Source: Microbacterium faecale (GTDB taxonomy: Bacteria; Actinomycetota; Actinomycetes; Actinomycetales; Microbacteriaceae). From it: DNA of 64,000 bases. The stretch is taken from NCBI RefSeq assembly GCF_014640975.1, contig NZ_BMHO01000003.1, positions 9,471 to 73,470 on the forward strand. The letters run 5' to 3'. Each line of letters opens with the position of its first letter. The first letter of the stretch is position 1. Shown piece after piece: positions 9,241 to 17,239 of the stretch. The notes beneath the pieces were generated by a model, which saw only the letters and a list, made by a program, of their open reading frames with translations, was not told where the DNA came from and made no database searches. A program made the translations under genes and the position numbers.

Positions 9241-10152
9241 TCATCCGTCGGCGAGCTCGGCGGCCCAGGGCAGGTCCGCACCCGCCCGAGAGACGGTGAC
9301 GGCGGCGGCTCGGACCGCGTCGCGCCCGATCGCTTCGAGATCGCCGCAGGCGAGGGGACCGGCCGGTCGCGACGCCAGCGCGTGGATCATCGTCGCCATG
9401 AACGTATCGCCGGCCCCGATCGTGTCGACGACGTCGACGGCGACGGGCGGCACGGGCACACGGTCCTGCGCGGTGGCGAGTACCGCGCCCTCCGCACCGA
9501 TCGTGAGGGCCGCCAGGCGCGGTCCCACGGCGAGGATCCGGTCGAGCACCGCATCGACGTCGTCGCCGGGGAACAGCCACGCCGCGTCCTCATCGCTGAG
9601 CTTGACGGTCGTCGCGAGCCGCATCATCGCGTCGACGTGGGCGAGGGCCACGTCGCGGTCGTCGACGAGCGCGGGGCGGATGTTGGGGTCGAACGTGACC
9701 TCGTCCGCGCCCAGACCGGCGATCACGTCGCGGACCGCAGCCGCCCCGGGCTCGAGGGTCGTCGCGATGGATCCCGTGTGCACGACGCGCGGACGGATCC
9801 CCTCCGGCGCGCGCAGCGCGTCCCACACGATGTCGAATGCGTACGTCGCCGCCCCGTCGGATCCGATCCGCGCGAGCGCCGTCGACGTGCGCTCGAGCGA
9901 CCAGGATTCATCGCATATGCGCACGCCGGAGGCCGTCACGTGCTCGGCGATTCGGCGGCCGCGCTCGTCGCGCGCGATCTGTGTGAGGAGCGCGACGTCT
10001 GCGCCCCGCCGTCCGAGACCGAGCGCGACGTTCGCCGGGCTCCCGCCGACGTGCTCATCGCGGCGTGCGCCGTCGTCGACAATGTCGATGAGCGCTTCGC
10101 CGACGACGAGCACGCCGGCCGGATCCGATCGGGACGTCGCGCCGGAGCTCAC
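9241..10152 (-). CDS. PfkB family carbohydrate kinase (fructokinase-like)
   Basis: A 303-aa ribokinase-fold sugar kinase. It shows the PfkB N-terminal signature GGSPANVALGLGRRG (about residues 36-50) and the C-terminal motif VDTIGAGDTFMA with the catalytic Asp. The GTG start forms a 4-bp GTGA overlap with the stop of the upstream aldehyde dehydrogenase gene, so the two are coupled. It likely phosphorylates fructose or a related free sugar, but sequence alone cannot separate fructokinase from other members. Confidence 0.88.
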   Translation of the reverse strand: MSSGATSRSDPAGVLVVGEALIDIVDDGARRDEHVGGSPANVALGLGRRGADVALLTQIARDERGRRIAEHVTASGVRICDESWSLERTSTALARIGSDGAATYAFDIVWDALRAPEGIRPRVVHTGSIATTLEPGAAAVRDVIAGLGADEVTFDPNIRPALVDDRDVALAHVDAMMRLATTVKLSDEDAAWLFPGDDVDAVLDRILAVGPRLAALTIGAEGAVLATAQDRVPVPPVAVDVVDTIGAGDTFMATMIHALASRPAGPLACGDLEAIGRDAVRAAAVTVSRAGADLPWAAELADG

Positions 10153-11525
10153 GCCTTCCAGACGGTCTTGACGTTGCAGAACTCGCGGATACCCTCCGCC
10201 GCGAGCTCGCGACCGACGCCCGAGTCCTTCACGCCGCCGAACGGCAGCTCGGGGTGCGATGCGGTCATGCCGTTGACGAACACGGCGCCCGCGTCGAGGT
10301 TCGTCACGAACCAGTCTTCCTCGTCGTCGTCGTTCGTCCAGACCGAGGAGCTGAGGCCGAAGGTCGTGCCGTTCGCGATACTCAGGGCCTCCTCGCGGTC
10401 GGCAGCGCGGTAGACCGTCGCAACGGGGCCGAATGCCTCCTCGAGGTGCAGGCGCATCTCCGGGGTGATGCCCGCAAGCACGGTCGGCTCGTAGAACCAC
10501 CCGTCGCGTTCGGGAACCCGCGCTCCGGCGAGCACCTCGGCACCCTTGTCGACCGCGTCGCGCACCTGCTCGGCGAGCTCGTCGCGGCCGGACTTCGTCG
10601 CAACGGGGCCGACGTCGGTCGAGTCCTCGAAGGGATCCCCGACGGTGAGCGCGGCGACCTTCTCGGAGAACAGTCGCGCGAACTCGTCGTAGACGTCGGT
10701 GTGCACGATGAACCGCTTCGCGGCGATGCACGACTGCCCGTTGTTCTGGTTGCGGGCGGTCACGGCGACGGTCGCGGCGCGCTCGACGTCGGCCGACGGC
10801 ATCACGACGAACGGATCCGAACCGCCGAGCTCGAGGACGACGTGCTTGACCTCGGAACCCGCGATCGACGCGAGCGAGCGGCCCGCGGGCTCGGATCCGG
10901 TGAGCGTCGTGGCCTTCACGCGCGGGTCGCGGAGGACGCCCTCGACGCGCGCGGCGGGGATCAGCAGCGTCTGGAAGGCGCCGGTCGGGAACCCGGCGCG
11001 CTCGAACAGCGTGTCGAGGAAGAGGGCGGCCTGCGGCACGTTGGACGCGTGCTTGAGCAGGCCCGCGTTGCCGGCCATCAGAGCGGGACCGGCGAACCGC
11101 AGCACCTGCCACAGCGGATAGTTCCACGGCATGACGGCGAGCACGACGCCGAGGGGCGCGTACGTCTTGCCGGCTCGCGAGGCGCCGACGACCGACGGGT
11201 CATCCAGCTGCTCGCTCGCGAGGAAGCTTTCGGCGTTGTCCGCGTAGAAGCGCAGGCCCTTGGCCGACTTCGTGACCTCGGCGCGCGCACCGGCGATCGG
11301 TCGGCCCATCTCGAGGGTGATCAGGCTCGCGAGCTCCTCGATGCTCTCCTCGAGGATGTCCGCGGCGCGGCGCATCCAGCCGGAGCGCTCCGCGTACGTC
11401 GTCGCCCGCAGGTCCTCGAATCCCGACTGCGCGAGCGCGATGCGGCGCTCGACCTCCTCCTCGGAGTGCGCCTCGAAGGTCTGCTCGATTTTCCCCGTCG
11501 TGGGGTTCGTCGTCGCGATGGCCAT
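10149..11525 (-). CDS. NAD(P)-dependent aldehyde dehydrogenase (succinate-semialdehyde dehydrogenase-like)
   Basis: A 458-aa ALDH. Motifs include the oxyanion region MPWNYPLWQ, catalytic Glu in VLELGGSDPF, and catalytic Cys in NNGQSCIAAKRF. The short length and the NGQSC variant match the GabD/Sad subgroup, which oxidises succinate semialdehyde and similar aldehydes. The ATG at 11525 is preceded by AGAGGAG. It forms an operon with the downstream sugar kinase. The 250-bp region upstream contains repeated CCGTTAC/GTAACGG elements that may be its operator. Confidence 0.9.
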   Translation of the reverse strand: MAIATTNPTTGKIEQTFEAHSEEEVERRIALAQSGFEDLRATTYAERSGWMRRAADILEESIEELASLITLEMGRPIAGARAEVTKSAKGLRFYADNAESFLASEQLDDPSVVGASRAGKTYAPLGVVLAVMPWNYPLWQVLRFAGPALMAGNAGLLKHASNVPQAALFLDTLFERAGFPTGAFQTLLIPAARVEGVLRDPRVKATTLTGSEPAGRSLASIAGSEVKHVVLELGGSDPFVVMPSADVERAATVAVTARNQNNGQSCIAAKRFIVHTDVYDEFARLFSEKVAALTVGDPFEDSTDVGPVATKSGRDELAEQVRDAVDKGAEVLAGARVPERDGWFYEPTVLAGITPEMRLHLEEAFGPVATVYRAADREEALSIANGTTFGLSSSVWTNDDDEEDWFVTNLDAGAVFVNGMTASHPELPFGGVKDSGVGRELAAEGIREFCNVKTVWKA

Positions 11526-11584
11526 AGCCGGGCTCCTCTCTGAACCTGAATGATTGTGATGAGCGAATGATGAATAACAGAAAC

Positions 11585-11626
11585 GTAACGGAAATCTCTT
11601 GCTATCCGTTACCTCACCGTTATAGA
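11585..11626 (+). promoter_or_regulatory. Promoter with CCGTTAC/GTAACGG repeats
   Basis: GTAACGG at 11585 and CCGTTAC at 11606 form a perfect 7-bp inverted repeat. A third copy, CCGTTAT, lies exactly 11 bp (one helical turn) after the second. A plausible plus-strand promoter overlaps them: TTGCTA at 11599, a 16-bp spacer, TATAGA at 11621. The repeats lie between the divergent aldehyde dehydrogenase gene and the candidate small RNA and could control both. The regulator is not known. Confidence 0.5.
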
Positions 11627-11632
11627 GTGATG

Positions 11633-11740
11633 CGCACGGTGATCGTTTTGCTGTGGCGGTCACCGGCATGTGATTGCAGGACACTCTTGGTGCAAGGGAC
11701 ATGGGCCCGGTTGAAGAATACTTCACCCGGGCCCTTTCCT
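11633..11740 (+). ncRNA. Candidate small RNA with three hairpins and terminator
   Basis: A good promoter (TTGCTA-N16-TATAGA) points into about 108 nt that have no convincing reading frame. The segment folds into a GGTGA/TCACC hairpin, a TTGCA/TGCAA hairpin (about 11674-11695), and a long terminator stem at 11703-11734. It stops before the marR gene, so it looks like a free-standing transcript. It could instead be an attenuated leader of marR. I know no family that matches it. Confidence 0.4.
11703..11740 (+). terminator. Strong rho-independent terminator before marR
   Basis: GGGCCCGG at 11703 pairs with CCGGGCCC ending at 11734. The stem is extended by TGAAG/CTTCA around an AATA loop with one mismatch, giving 13 pairs. 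TTTCCT follows. Confidence 0.7.
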
Positions 11741-11758
11741 CGTCCTCGCGCAGGAGAC

Positions 11759-11778
11759 GCATACACTTGCATGTATGC
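11759..11778 (+). promoter_or_regulatory. Palindromic operator and -10 over the marR start
   Basis: GCATACA, a 6-nt spacer (CTTGCA) and TGTATGC form a perfect inverted repeat that includes the ATG. The hexamer TACACT at 11762-11767 fits an actinobacterial -10 and ends 7 nt before the ATG, so the transcript would be leaderless. A MarR dimer bound here would block its own promoter. Confidence 0.55.
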
Positions 11779-12221
11779 CGGATCGCCGCCTCGCCGTCGA
11801 AGCGTGGGAGAACCTCTTCCGCGCCCAGTACGAGATCTTCGACGAATTGAAACGTGACTTCAGCGGCTCCTCGCTGTACCAGTCGGAATACGACGTGCTG
11901 CTGACCGTGGTCCGCGCCCCCGGCAACACCGCCCGGCTGCGCGACATCACGGGCAACATCCTCATCAGCCAGCCGAGTGTCTCTCGCCTCATCGACAAGA
12001 TGATCTCGCGCGGGCTCGTGACAAAGCAGCCGGATCCGGAGGACGGACGCGGCGCACTCGTGACCGCCACCGAGGAGGGCGTGCGGCAGTTCCGCGCACT
12101 CGCGGTGACCCACGGTCGCCACATCGCGGAGCGCATGTCGACGCTGTCGACGGATGAGCTGCGCACGCTCACGGCGCTCACGCAGAAGCTGCGCGACGCC
12201 TCTGACGTTTCACCCGCGTAA
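11775..12221 (+). CDS. MarR family transcriptional regulator
   Basis: A 148-aa single-domain winged-helix protein of normal MarR length. The recognition region is ITGNILISQPSVSRLIDKMISRGLV (about residues 57-81), followed by the wing with the typical DPEDGRG motif. MarR dimers repress promoters until a phenolic or other lipophilic ligand binds. It is the only gene on its strand between a candidate small RNA and ppc. A perfect inverted repeat covers its start codon, suggesting autoregulation. The divergent aldehyde dehydrogenase/kinase operon is a possible second target (inference). Confidence 0.88.
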   Translation: MPDRRLAVEAWENLFRAQYEIFDELKRDFSGSSLYQSEYDVLLTVVRAPGNTARLRDITGNILISQPSVSRLIDKMISRGLVTKQPDPEDGRGALVTATEEGVRQFRALAVTHGRHIAERMSTLSTDELRTLTALTQKLRDASDVSPA

Positions 12222-12239
12222 ACCGGCGGAGGCGCGGGC

Positions 12240-12262
12240 CGTGACGGCGTGACGCCGTCACG
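12240..12262. terminator. Perfect 10-bp hairpin between convergent marR and ppc
   Basis: CGTGACGGCG, loop TGA, and CGCCGTCACG. It sits in the 53-bp gap between convergent stops and can serve both strands. There is no T tract, so it may work as a transcription roadblock or mRNA 3'-end stabiliser. Confidence 0.5.
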
Positions 12263-12274
12263 CGCGCCCGAGCG

Positions 12275-14944
12275 TCACCCCGTGTTCTGCAGCCCCGCGG
12301 CGACGCCGGACACTGCGAGCAGCAGCAGGCGCTGCACCTCCGGATCCGCATCGGCGCCCTCGGGGGCGTCCCGCAGCGCCCGCAGGGCGCGCAGCTGCAG
12401 CAGCGACAGCGCGTCGACGTAGGGGCTGCGGAGCTTCACCGCGCGCTGCAGGACCGGCTTGTTCGAGAGCAGGCCGTTGCCGCCGACGATCCGCACGACC
12501 CAGTCGCGGGTGAGAGCCATCTCGTCCCGGACGAGCGCCGCGAGATCCTCCCGGTCGCCCAGCGCGAGGTACTCGTGCGCGATGCGGTCGTCGGTCTTCG
12601 CCAGGCTCATCGCAACGTTGTCGATCATCGTGCGGAACAACGGCCATTCGGCGTAGGCCTCGCGGAGGAGGTTCTCGTCGCCCACCGCGTCGAGCGCGGT
12701 GCCGAGGCCGAACCAGCCGGCGAGGTTGATCCGAGCCTGCGTCCACGCGAACACCCACGGAATCGCGCGGAGGTCTTCGAGGGACTCGACCGACAGACCG
12801 CGCCGGGCCGGACGCGAGCCGAGCGCCAGCAGACCGACCTCCTCCATCGGCGTCACGGTCGCGAACCACGGCGCGAAGCCGTCGGCCTTCACGAGGTCGA
12901 AGAACCGCGCGCGGGAGGCGGCCTCCATGCTCTGGGCGATGTCGGCGAACCGCGTCGCCGCGGAGCGGTTACGCTCTTCGTTCGACGGCGCCGACGCGGT
13001 GAGGATCGCGGCCGCCACCTGGTCGACGTGACGCATCGCGATGTCGGGGTCGCCGTAGCGGGCGAAGATCACCTCGCCCTGCTCCGTGAGCTTGAAGCGC
13101 CCGTCAACGGAGTGTGGTGGCTGAGCGAGAATCGCGCTGTTCGCCGGTCCGCCGCCGCGGCCGAGGGCGCCGCCGCGGCCGTGGAAGAGCGTCAGCTCGA
13201 TGCTCTGGTCGCGTGCCCACTCCGCGATCGCCGCCTGCGCTTCGTACAGCGCGAGCGTCGCGGCGACGGGTCCGACGTCCTTCGACGAGTCGGAGTATCC
13301 GAGCATCACCTCGAGTCGGCGCCCGGTCTGCGCGAGGCGCGCCGCGAAGTTCGGCTCGTCGACGATCTCCGCGAGGATCCCGGGAGCCGCCTGCAGGTCG
13401 TCGAACGTCTCAAACAGGGGGATCACGTCGAGCACGGGCGGCGTGCCATTCTCGCCGACGGCGTAGCGGGCGAGCCGGTGGACGTTCGCGAGATCCTGCG
13501 TCTGCTGTGTGAATGACACGATGTACCGCCCCGCGGCGCGCGGGCCGAAGCGATCTTGTACGAACGCGATGGCGCGGAAGACCTCGAGGACCTCTTCGGT
13601 CAGCTCGCTGCGCTCTCCCCCAGCCTCGAGCTCCGCGAGGACCTTCGCGTGCACAGCCGAGTGCTGACGTACCTCGAGCTCGGCCAGATGGAAACCGAAG
13701 GTCTCGACCTGCCAGATGAGCTCCTGGAGCTCGCCGTAGGCCTGGCGCGTGGCGCTCGCGGCGACCAGCGAGTTCTGGACGATGCGCAGGTCGGCGATCA
13801 GATCGTCCGGGTCGCGGTAGGCGAGGTCGGCGTTGCGGGTGCGCGTCGCGACGATCTTGCGCGCGAGCAGCAGGACGACTGCGCGGTGCGTTTCGTTCGG
13901 TGAGCGCTTCGCGACCTCGGCCGCCGCGTCTTCGTCGGCGCTGCGCAGCCGGACCCACAGCGCGTCGAGGTCGGCGCTGGCCGGCGTCGAGGCGGTGCCC
14001 AGCGTCAGCCCCCGACCGACGCGCAGCGCGGCGCGCTCGAGCCCGTGGAGCACGTGCTCACTCGCGATGGCGGCGGCCTTCCTGCTCACCTTCGCGGTGA
14101 CGAACGGGTTGCCGTCGCGGTCGCCGCCGACCCAGCTGCCGACGCGGACGAACGGCGTCACCGCCGGCGGGCGTGCCCCACTGTCCGCGCCCTGCAGAGC
14201 GTCATCCACGCGGCGATAGATCTCGGGCACGACCGAAAAGAGGGTGTCATCGAAGACACCCATCACGGTGCGCACCTCGTCGAGGGGCGATGGCTTCTCG
14301 GGGCGGATCGGCGACGTGCGCCACAGGGTGTCGATCTCCTCGCGCATCCGCCGCTGCGTGCGGTCCTCAGCCGCTCCGCCGCGCGGATCCGCGTCGAGCG
14401 CGTCGACGAGGTCCGAGAGGCGTCGAACGCTCGCCGAGACCGCACGGCGCCGCGCCTCGGTGGGGTGAGCCGTGAAGACCGGGTGGAAGCACAGCGAACC
14501 GAGCCGCTCGCGCGCTGCGTCGTCGCCGATCTCGTCGGCGAGCGCCGTGAGCGCGCCGGAGATCGTGCCGCGGGGATCGCGAGAGGCCGCGCCGTCACGT
14601 CGACGCAACATGCGCACGCGCTGGCGTTCCTCGGCGAGGTTCACCAGGTGGAAGTAGACGGTGAAGGCACGCGCGACCTCGTCGGCGCGTGCGGGCGAGA
14701 AGCCGCTCACGATCGCGGTCGCCCGGTCGAAGGCGTCCGACGTCGGATCCGTGTACGCCTCGATCGTCGCGGCGCGCAGGCGTTCGACGTCGTCGAACAG
14801 CCCGTCGGATCCGCTCTCGAGCAGCACGTGGCCGAGCAGGCGCCCGAGCAGGCGCACGTCCGCGCGCATCTCGTCCGGGATCTCCTGCTCCGCCTCCAGG
14901 CGGCCGACGACGTCCAGAACCTCGGTAGGAGTAGGGGAAGGCAT
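12275..14944 (-). CDS. ppc: Phosphoenolpyruvate carboxylase
   Basis: An 889-aa enzyme that makes oxaloacetate from PEP and bicarbonate to refill the TCA cycle. Landmarks: FTAHPTEARRR with the catalytic His; VGSWVGGDRDGNPFVT; GYSDSSKDVGP; the glycine-rich FHGRGGALGRGGGPANSAI loop; and the universal C-terminal QNTG. I start at ATG 14944, which gives the usual PEPC length; the frame is open upstream but without homology. It is monocistronic. A 30-bp perfect palindrome lies in its upstream region. Confidence 0.97.
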   Translation of the reverse strand: MPSPTPTEVLDVVGRLEAEQEIPDEMRADVRLLGRLLGHVLLESGSDGLFDDVERLRAATIEAYTDPTSDAFDRATAIVSGFSPARADEVARAFTVYFHLVNLAEERQRVRMLRRRDGAASRDPRGTISGALTALADEIGDDAARERLGSLCFHPVFTAHPTEARRRAVSASVRRLSDLVDALDADPRGGAAEDRTQRRMREEIDTLWRTSPIRPEKPSPLDEVRTVMGVFDDTLFSVVPEIYRRVDDALQGADSGARPPAVTPFVRVGSWVGGDRDGNPFVTAKVSRKAAAIASEHVLHGLERAALRVGRGLTLGTASTPASADLDALWVRLRSADEDAAAEVAKRSPNETHRAVVLLLARKIVATRTRNADLAYRDPDDLIADLRIVQNSLVAASATRQAYGELQELIWQVETFGFHLAELEVRQHSAVHAKVLAELEAGGERSELTEEVLEVFRAIAFVQDRFGPRAAGRYIVSFTQQTQDLANVHRLARYAVGENGTPPVLDVIPLFETFDDLQAAPGILAEIVDEPNFAARLAQTGRRLEVMLGYSDSSKDVGPVAATLALYEAQAAIAEWARDQSIELTLFHGRGGALGRGGGPANSAILAQPPHSVDGRFKLTEQGEVIFARYGDPDIAMRHVDQVAAAILTASAPSNEERNRSAATRFADIAQSMEAASRARFFDLVKADGFAPWFATVTPMEEVGLLALGSRPARRGLSVESLEDLRAIPWVFAWTQARINLAGWFGLGTALDAVGDENLLREAYAEWPLFRTMIDNVAMSLAKTDDRIAHEYLALGDREDLAALVRDEMALTRDWVVRIVGGNGLLSNKPVLQRAVKLRSPYVDALSLLQLRALRALRDAPEGADADPEVQRLLLLAVSGVAAGLQNTG

Positions 14945-15003
14945 TCCTCCACGGTAGCGCCACGCGCCCGCTCCCCCCGACGCCCGGGCCCCAAGGGGCG
15001 CGG

Positions 15004-15075
15004 GCAGCGCTTCGTGTGACGCTTGTGACCCTTCGTCGCGTCGCAAAGGGTCACAAGCGTCACACGAAGCGCTGC
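15004..15075. repeat. 30-bp perfect inverted repeat upstream of ppc
   Basis: Arms at 15004-15033 and 15046-15075 are exact reverse complements, separated by 12 nt. The left arm starts GCAGCGCTTCGTGTGACG. It lies between the ppc start and the tRNA terminator and has no T tract. It could be a very stable RNA hairpin in a ppc leader, or a dispersed palindromic repeat. Confidence 0.85.
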
Positions 15076-15084
15076 GTCGGGGAA

Positions 15085-15120
15085 CGAAAAGGCCCGGTTC
15101 CGTGGAACCGGGCCTTTTCG
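15085..15120 (-). terminator. Terminator of tRNA-Arg
   Basis: Perfect 17-bp inverted repeat (CGAAAAGGCCCGGTTCC and its complement) with a minimal loop. It begins 5 nt past the tRNA 3' end. On the minus strand the stem ends in TTTTCG. It is symmetrical and may act on both strands. Confidence 0.85.
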
Positions 15121-15125
15121 TTCTG

Positions 15126-15198
15126 CGCGCCCCGAGGGATTCGAACCCCCAACCTTCTGATCCGTAGTCAGATGCTCTATCCGTTGAGCTAGGGGCGC
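15126..15198 (-). tRNA. tRNA-Arg (anticodon ACG)
   Basis: 73-nt cloverleaf read on the minus strand. The acceptor stem is GCGCCCC/GGGGCGC, and the anticodon arm TCTGA-CTACGGA-TCAGA gives anticodon ACG. The T-loop is TTCGAAT. CCA is not encoded. The ACG wobble A is normally edited to inosine to read CGU, CGC and CGA. Confidence 0.97.
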
Positions 15199-15291
15199 AC
15201 GTTGCCGTGACAACTCATACAGCTTACATTGCCCCACGGGTGGAGCGGAAATCGGCGCCCCCACCTCCGGAGCGTCGGGCGTGTCTGAGTA

Positions 15292-15855
15292 TCAGCTGGC
15301 GGCGTCGGTCTGCTCGTCCCGCGCGCGCGTCTCGCTGGAGAGCTTCTGCAGGTCGACGAGGCGCAGCGCCTCCATGCGCGCGTCTCGCATGCGCGCGTAG
15401 TCCGGGTCGTCATCGGGGCGCATCGCCTCGATCCGAAGCCGGTTGTCGATGTTGTTCTCGACGTCGTGCCAGGCGGCGTCGCGGGCCTTCTCGACGAGGC
15501 GATGGACGTCGTCGTCGGACTCGGCGAGCGCACGGAGTCGCTTGGCCACGCCCGCATACTGCTTCGCACGCCGACGCAGGTTGCGCACGTCGCGGTCTCG
15601 GTAATCGTGCGTGCCGTGCGGATCCGAGTGCCGCCCCCAGGCCTTCACGCGGGCGGTCGTCATGGCCGACGCCGCGCCGTCCTGCTCGTCCGCGAGCGCG
15701 ATGAGCACCTCCCGGGCATCCACACCGAACGCTTCGAGGGCGAAGTCCTCACCCGCGACGATCGTGTCGACGAGGATCCGGTTCTTCAGCTGCAGGCGCG
15801 CGGCAGCGAGGGCGATCGCGACACCCTCTTCTATCGCCTCTGCGTTGCGCCTCAC
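15292..15855 (-). CDS. Conserved hypothetical protein, highly charged and helical
   Basis: A 187-aa soluble protein that I cannot assign to a named family. The start GTG 15855 has GAGGAGGGG just upstream. The sequence is rich in Arg, Asp, Glu and Ala and looks mostly helical, with an Arg/Lys-rich centre (DVRNLRRRAKQYAGVAKRLR) that could form a coiled coil. No signal peptide or membrane span. It lies between a tRNA and an MFS gene and may share a transcript with the latter, 26 bp upstream. Confidence 0.6.
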   Translation of the reverse strand: MRRNAEAIEEGVAIALAAARLQLKNRILVDTIVAGEDFALEAFGVDAREVLIALADEQDGAASAMTTARVKAWGRHSDPHGTHDYRDRDVRNLRRRAKQYAGVAKRLRALAESDDDVHRLVEKARDAAWHDVENNIDNRLRIEAMRPDDDPDYARMRDARMEALRLVDLQKLSSETRARDEQTDAAS

Positions 15856-15881
15856 GGCCCCTCCTCGCGTCCCCTCCGATC

Positions 15882-17159
15882 CTAGTCCGCGCGCGTCACG
15901 GACACAGAAGGAGGCGCGCTGCGCTCGGCGTGCGCGGCCCACCCGCTCTCGGCGGGGAGCGCACGGAGCGGCCGGCTCGCGATGGCGAGCAGCGCCGCGA
16001 GGGCGCACAGCGCTGCGGCACAGAGGAGGGTCGGGAGCCGCCCGAAGACGGCGAGGCCGACACCGGCGAGCACCGGCGCGAGTGGCGCTGCCCCCGCCGT
16101 GCAGAGCGAGGCGGCGCTGCTCGCGCGGCCGATGAGGTGCGTGGGCACGGCGACCATGAAGTAGCCGCTCATGCCCGCGTTGAGCGCGGGGATCAGGAAG
16201 GCGCCGCCCGCGAGCAGCGCGACCGTCGGCCACAGGGCGTCCACGAACGGCAGCGCGACGACAGCAGCGGCGAGCGCCGCGATACCGACGGCGGCAAGGA
16301 TCCCGGTACGCACGTGAGCCACGCACCATGGCGCGAGAAGAGATCCGGCAAGCATCGACGCCCCCGCGCCGGCGGCGATCCAGCCGATGTCCGTCGGAGA
16401 GAACCCGCGCTGCTGGAGCGAGAAGATCACGGTGGTTATCGCGGTACTCAGTCCGAGGTTGATGATCGTGATGATCGCGAGTACGCCGCGCAGGTCGCTC
16501 CGGGAGAACAGCCAGGCGAACCCCTCTCGAGCCTCCGCGAACACGCTCCGTCGCGCCTCGGCACGCACCGGAGCATGCCCCGGCACGTGCCGCCGCAGAA
16601 GCCACGCGGTCACGAGCGCGATCACCTGGCAGGCGAGGAGCACCGCCCCCACGAACCACGCTCCGACGGTCAGCAGCACGCCGCCGAGCGGTCCGCCGCC
16701 GAGGTTCAGGGCGGCGTCGCGTGCCTGGTTGGTCGCCTGTGCGCGGCCGATCGCGCCGCTCGGCACGATGTCCTTGAGCAGCGCTTCCCCCGCCATCCCG
16801 AAGACCCCCGTGCGCAGCGCGAGCACGACCTCGATCGCGAGCAAGACCACGAAGGTCAGTGCGTCGGCGAGCGCGAGCGCCATGAATCCGCCCGCGACGA
16901 CGGCGCCGATCAGAGCACCCAGGACGAGCAGGCGCGTCCGCGAGTGCCGATCTGCCCAGACGCCTCCGACGATCCCCGAGAAGGCGGCGACAGCGAGCCC
17001 GACGCCGCCGATCGCGCCGGCCTGCGCAGGATCGTCGGTCACCACGAGCGCGATGAGGGGAAACGCGAACCCGACGAGGGCGCGGGTCAGTCCGAGCGCC
17101 GTGTCGCCAACCAACCACGTGAGATACGACGGCGTGCGCCAGAGGGAGGGTGTGGACAT
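15882..17159 (-). CDS. MFS transporter (MFS_3/EntS-like)
   Basis: A 425-aa membrane protein with about 12 spans. The loop 2-3 motif GGVWADRHSRTRLL is the MFS motif A, and GRAQATNQARD is typical of the EntS/MFS_3 subgroup, which exports siderophores or drugs. I start at ATG 17159 (STPSLWRTPSY); ATGs 12 and 24 nt further upstream are possible. It is divergent from an ArsR-like regulator, and two TTGCGCAACTA repeats lie between them. The substrate is unknown. Confidence 0.85.
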   Translation of the reverse strand: MSTPSLWRTPSYLTWLVGDTALGLTRALVGFAFPLIALVVTDDPAQAGAIGGVGLAVAAFSGIVGGVWADRHSRTRLLVLGALIGAVVAGGFMALALADALTFVVLLAIEVVLALRTGVFGMAGEALLKDIVPSGAIGRAQATNQARDAALNLGGGPLGGVLLTVGAWFVGAVLLACQVIALVTAWLLRRHVPGHAPVRAEARRSVFAEAREGFAWLFSRSDLRGVLAIITIINLGLSTAITTVIFSLQQRGFSPTDIGWIAAGAGASMLAGSLLAPWCVAHVRTGILAAVGIAALAAAVVALPFVDALWPTVALLAGGAFLIPALNAGMSGYFMVAVPTHLIGRASSAASLCTAGAAPLAPVLAGVGLAVFGRLPTLLCAAALCALAALLAIASRPLRALPAESGWAAHAERSAPPSVSVTRAD

Positions 17160-17187
17160 ACCGGCCACCATAACCCCGCAGCTTTTC

Positions 17188-17212
17188 TTGCGCAACTAAC
17201 CTTGCGCAACTA
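17188..17212. promoter_or_regulatory. Tandem TTGCGCAACTA operator between MFS gene and ArsR-like regulator
   Basis: Two identical 11-mers, TTGCGCAACTA, at 17188 and 17202, with 14-bp periodicity. Each contains the self-complementary 8-mer TTGCGCAA, so each is also a small dyad. They sit 29 bp from the MFS start and 28 bp from the regulator start, as expected for a shared operator. Confidence 0.65.
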
Positions 17213-17239
17213 TTCGTGCTGTTTCGTTAGACTCGTGGC

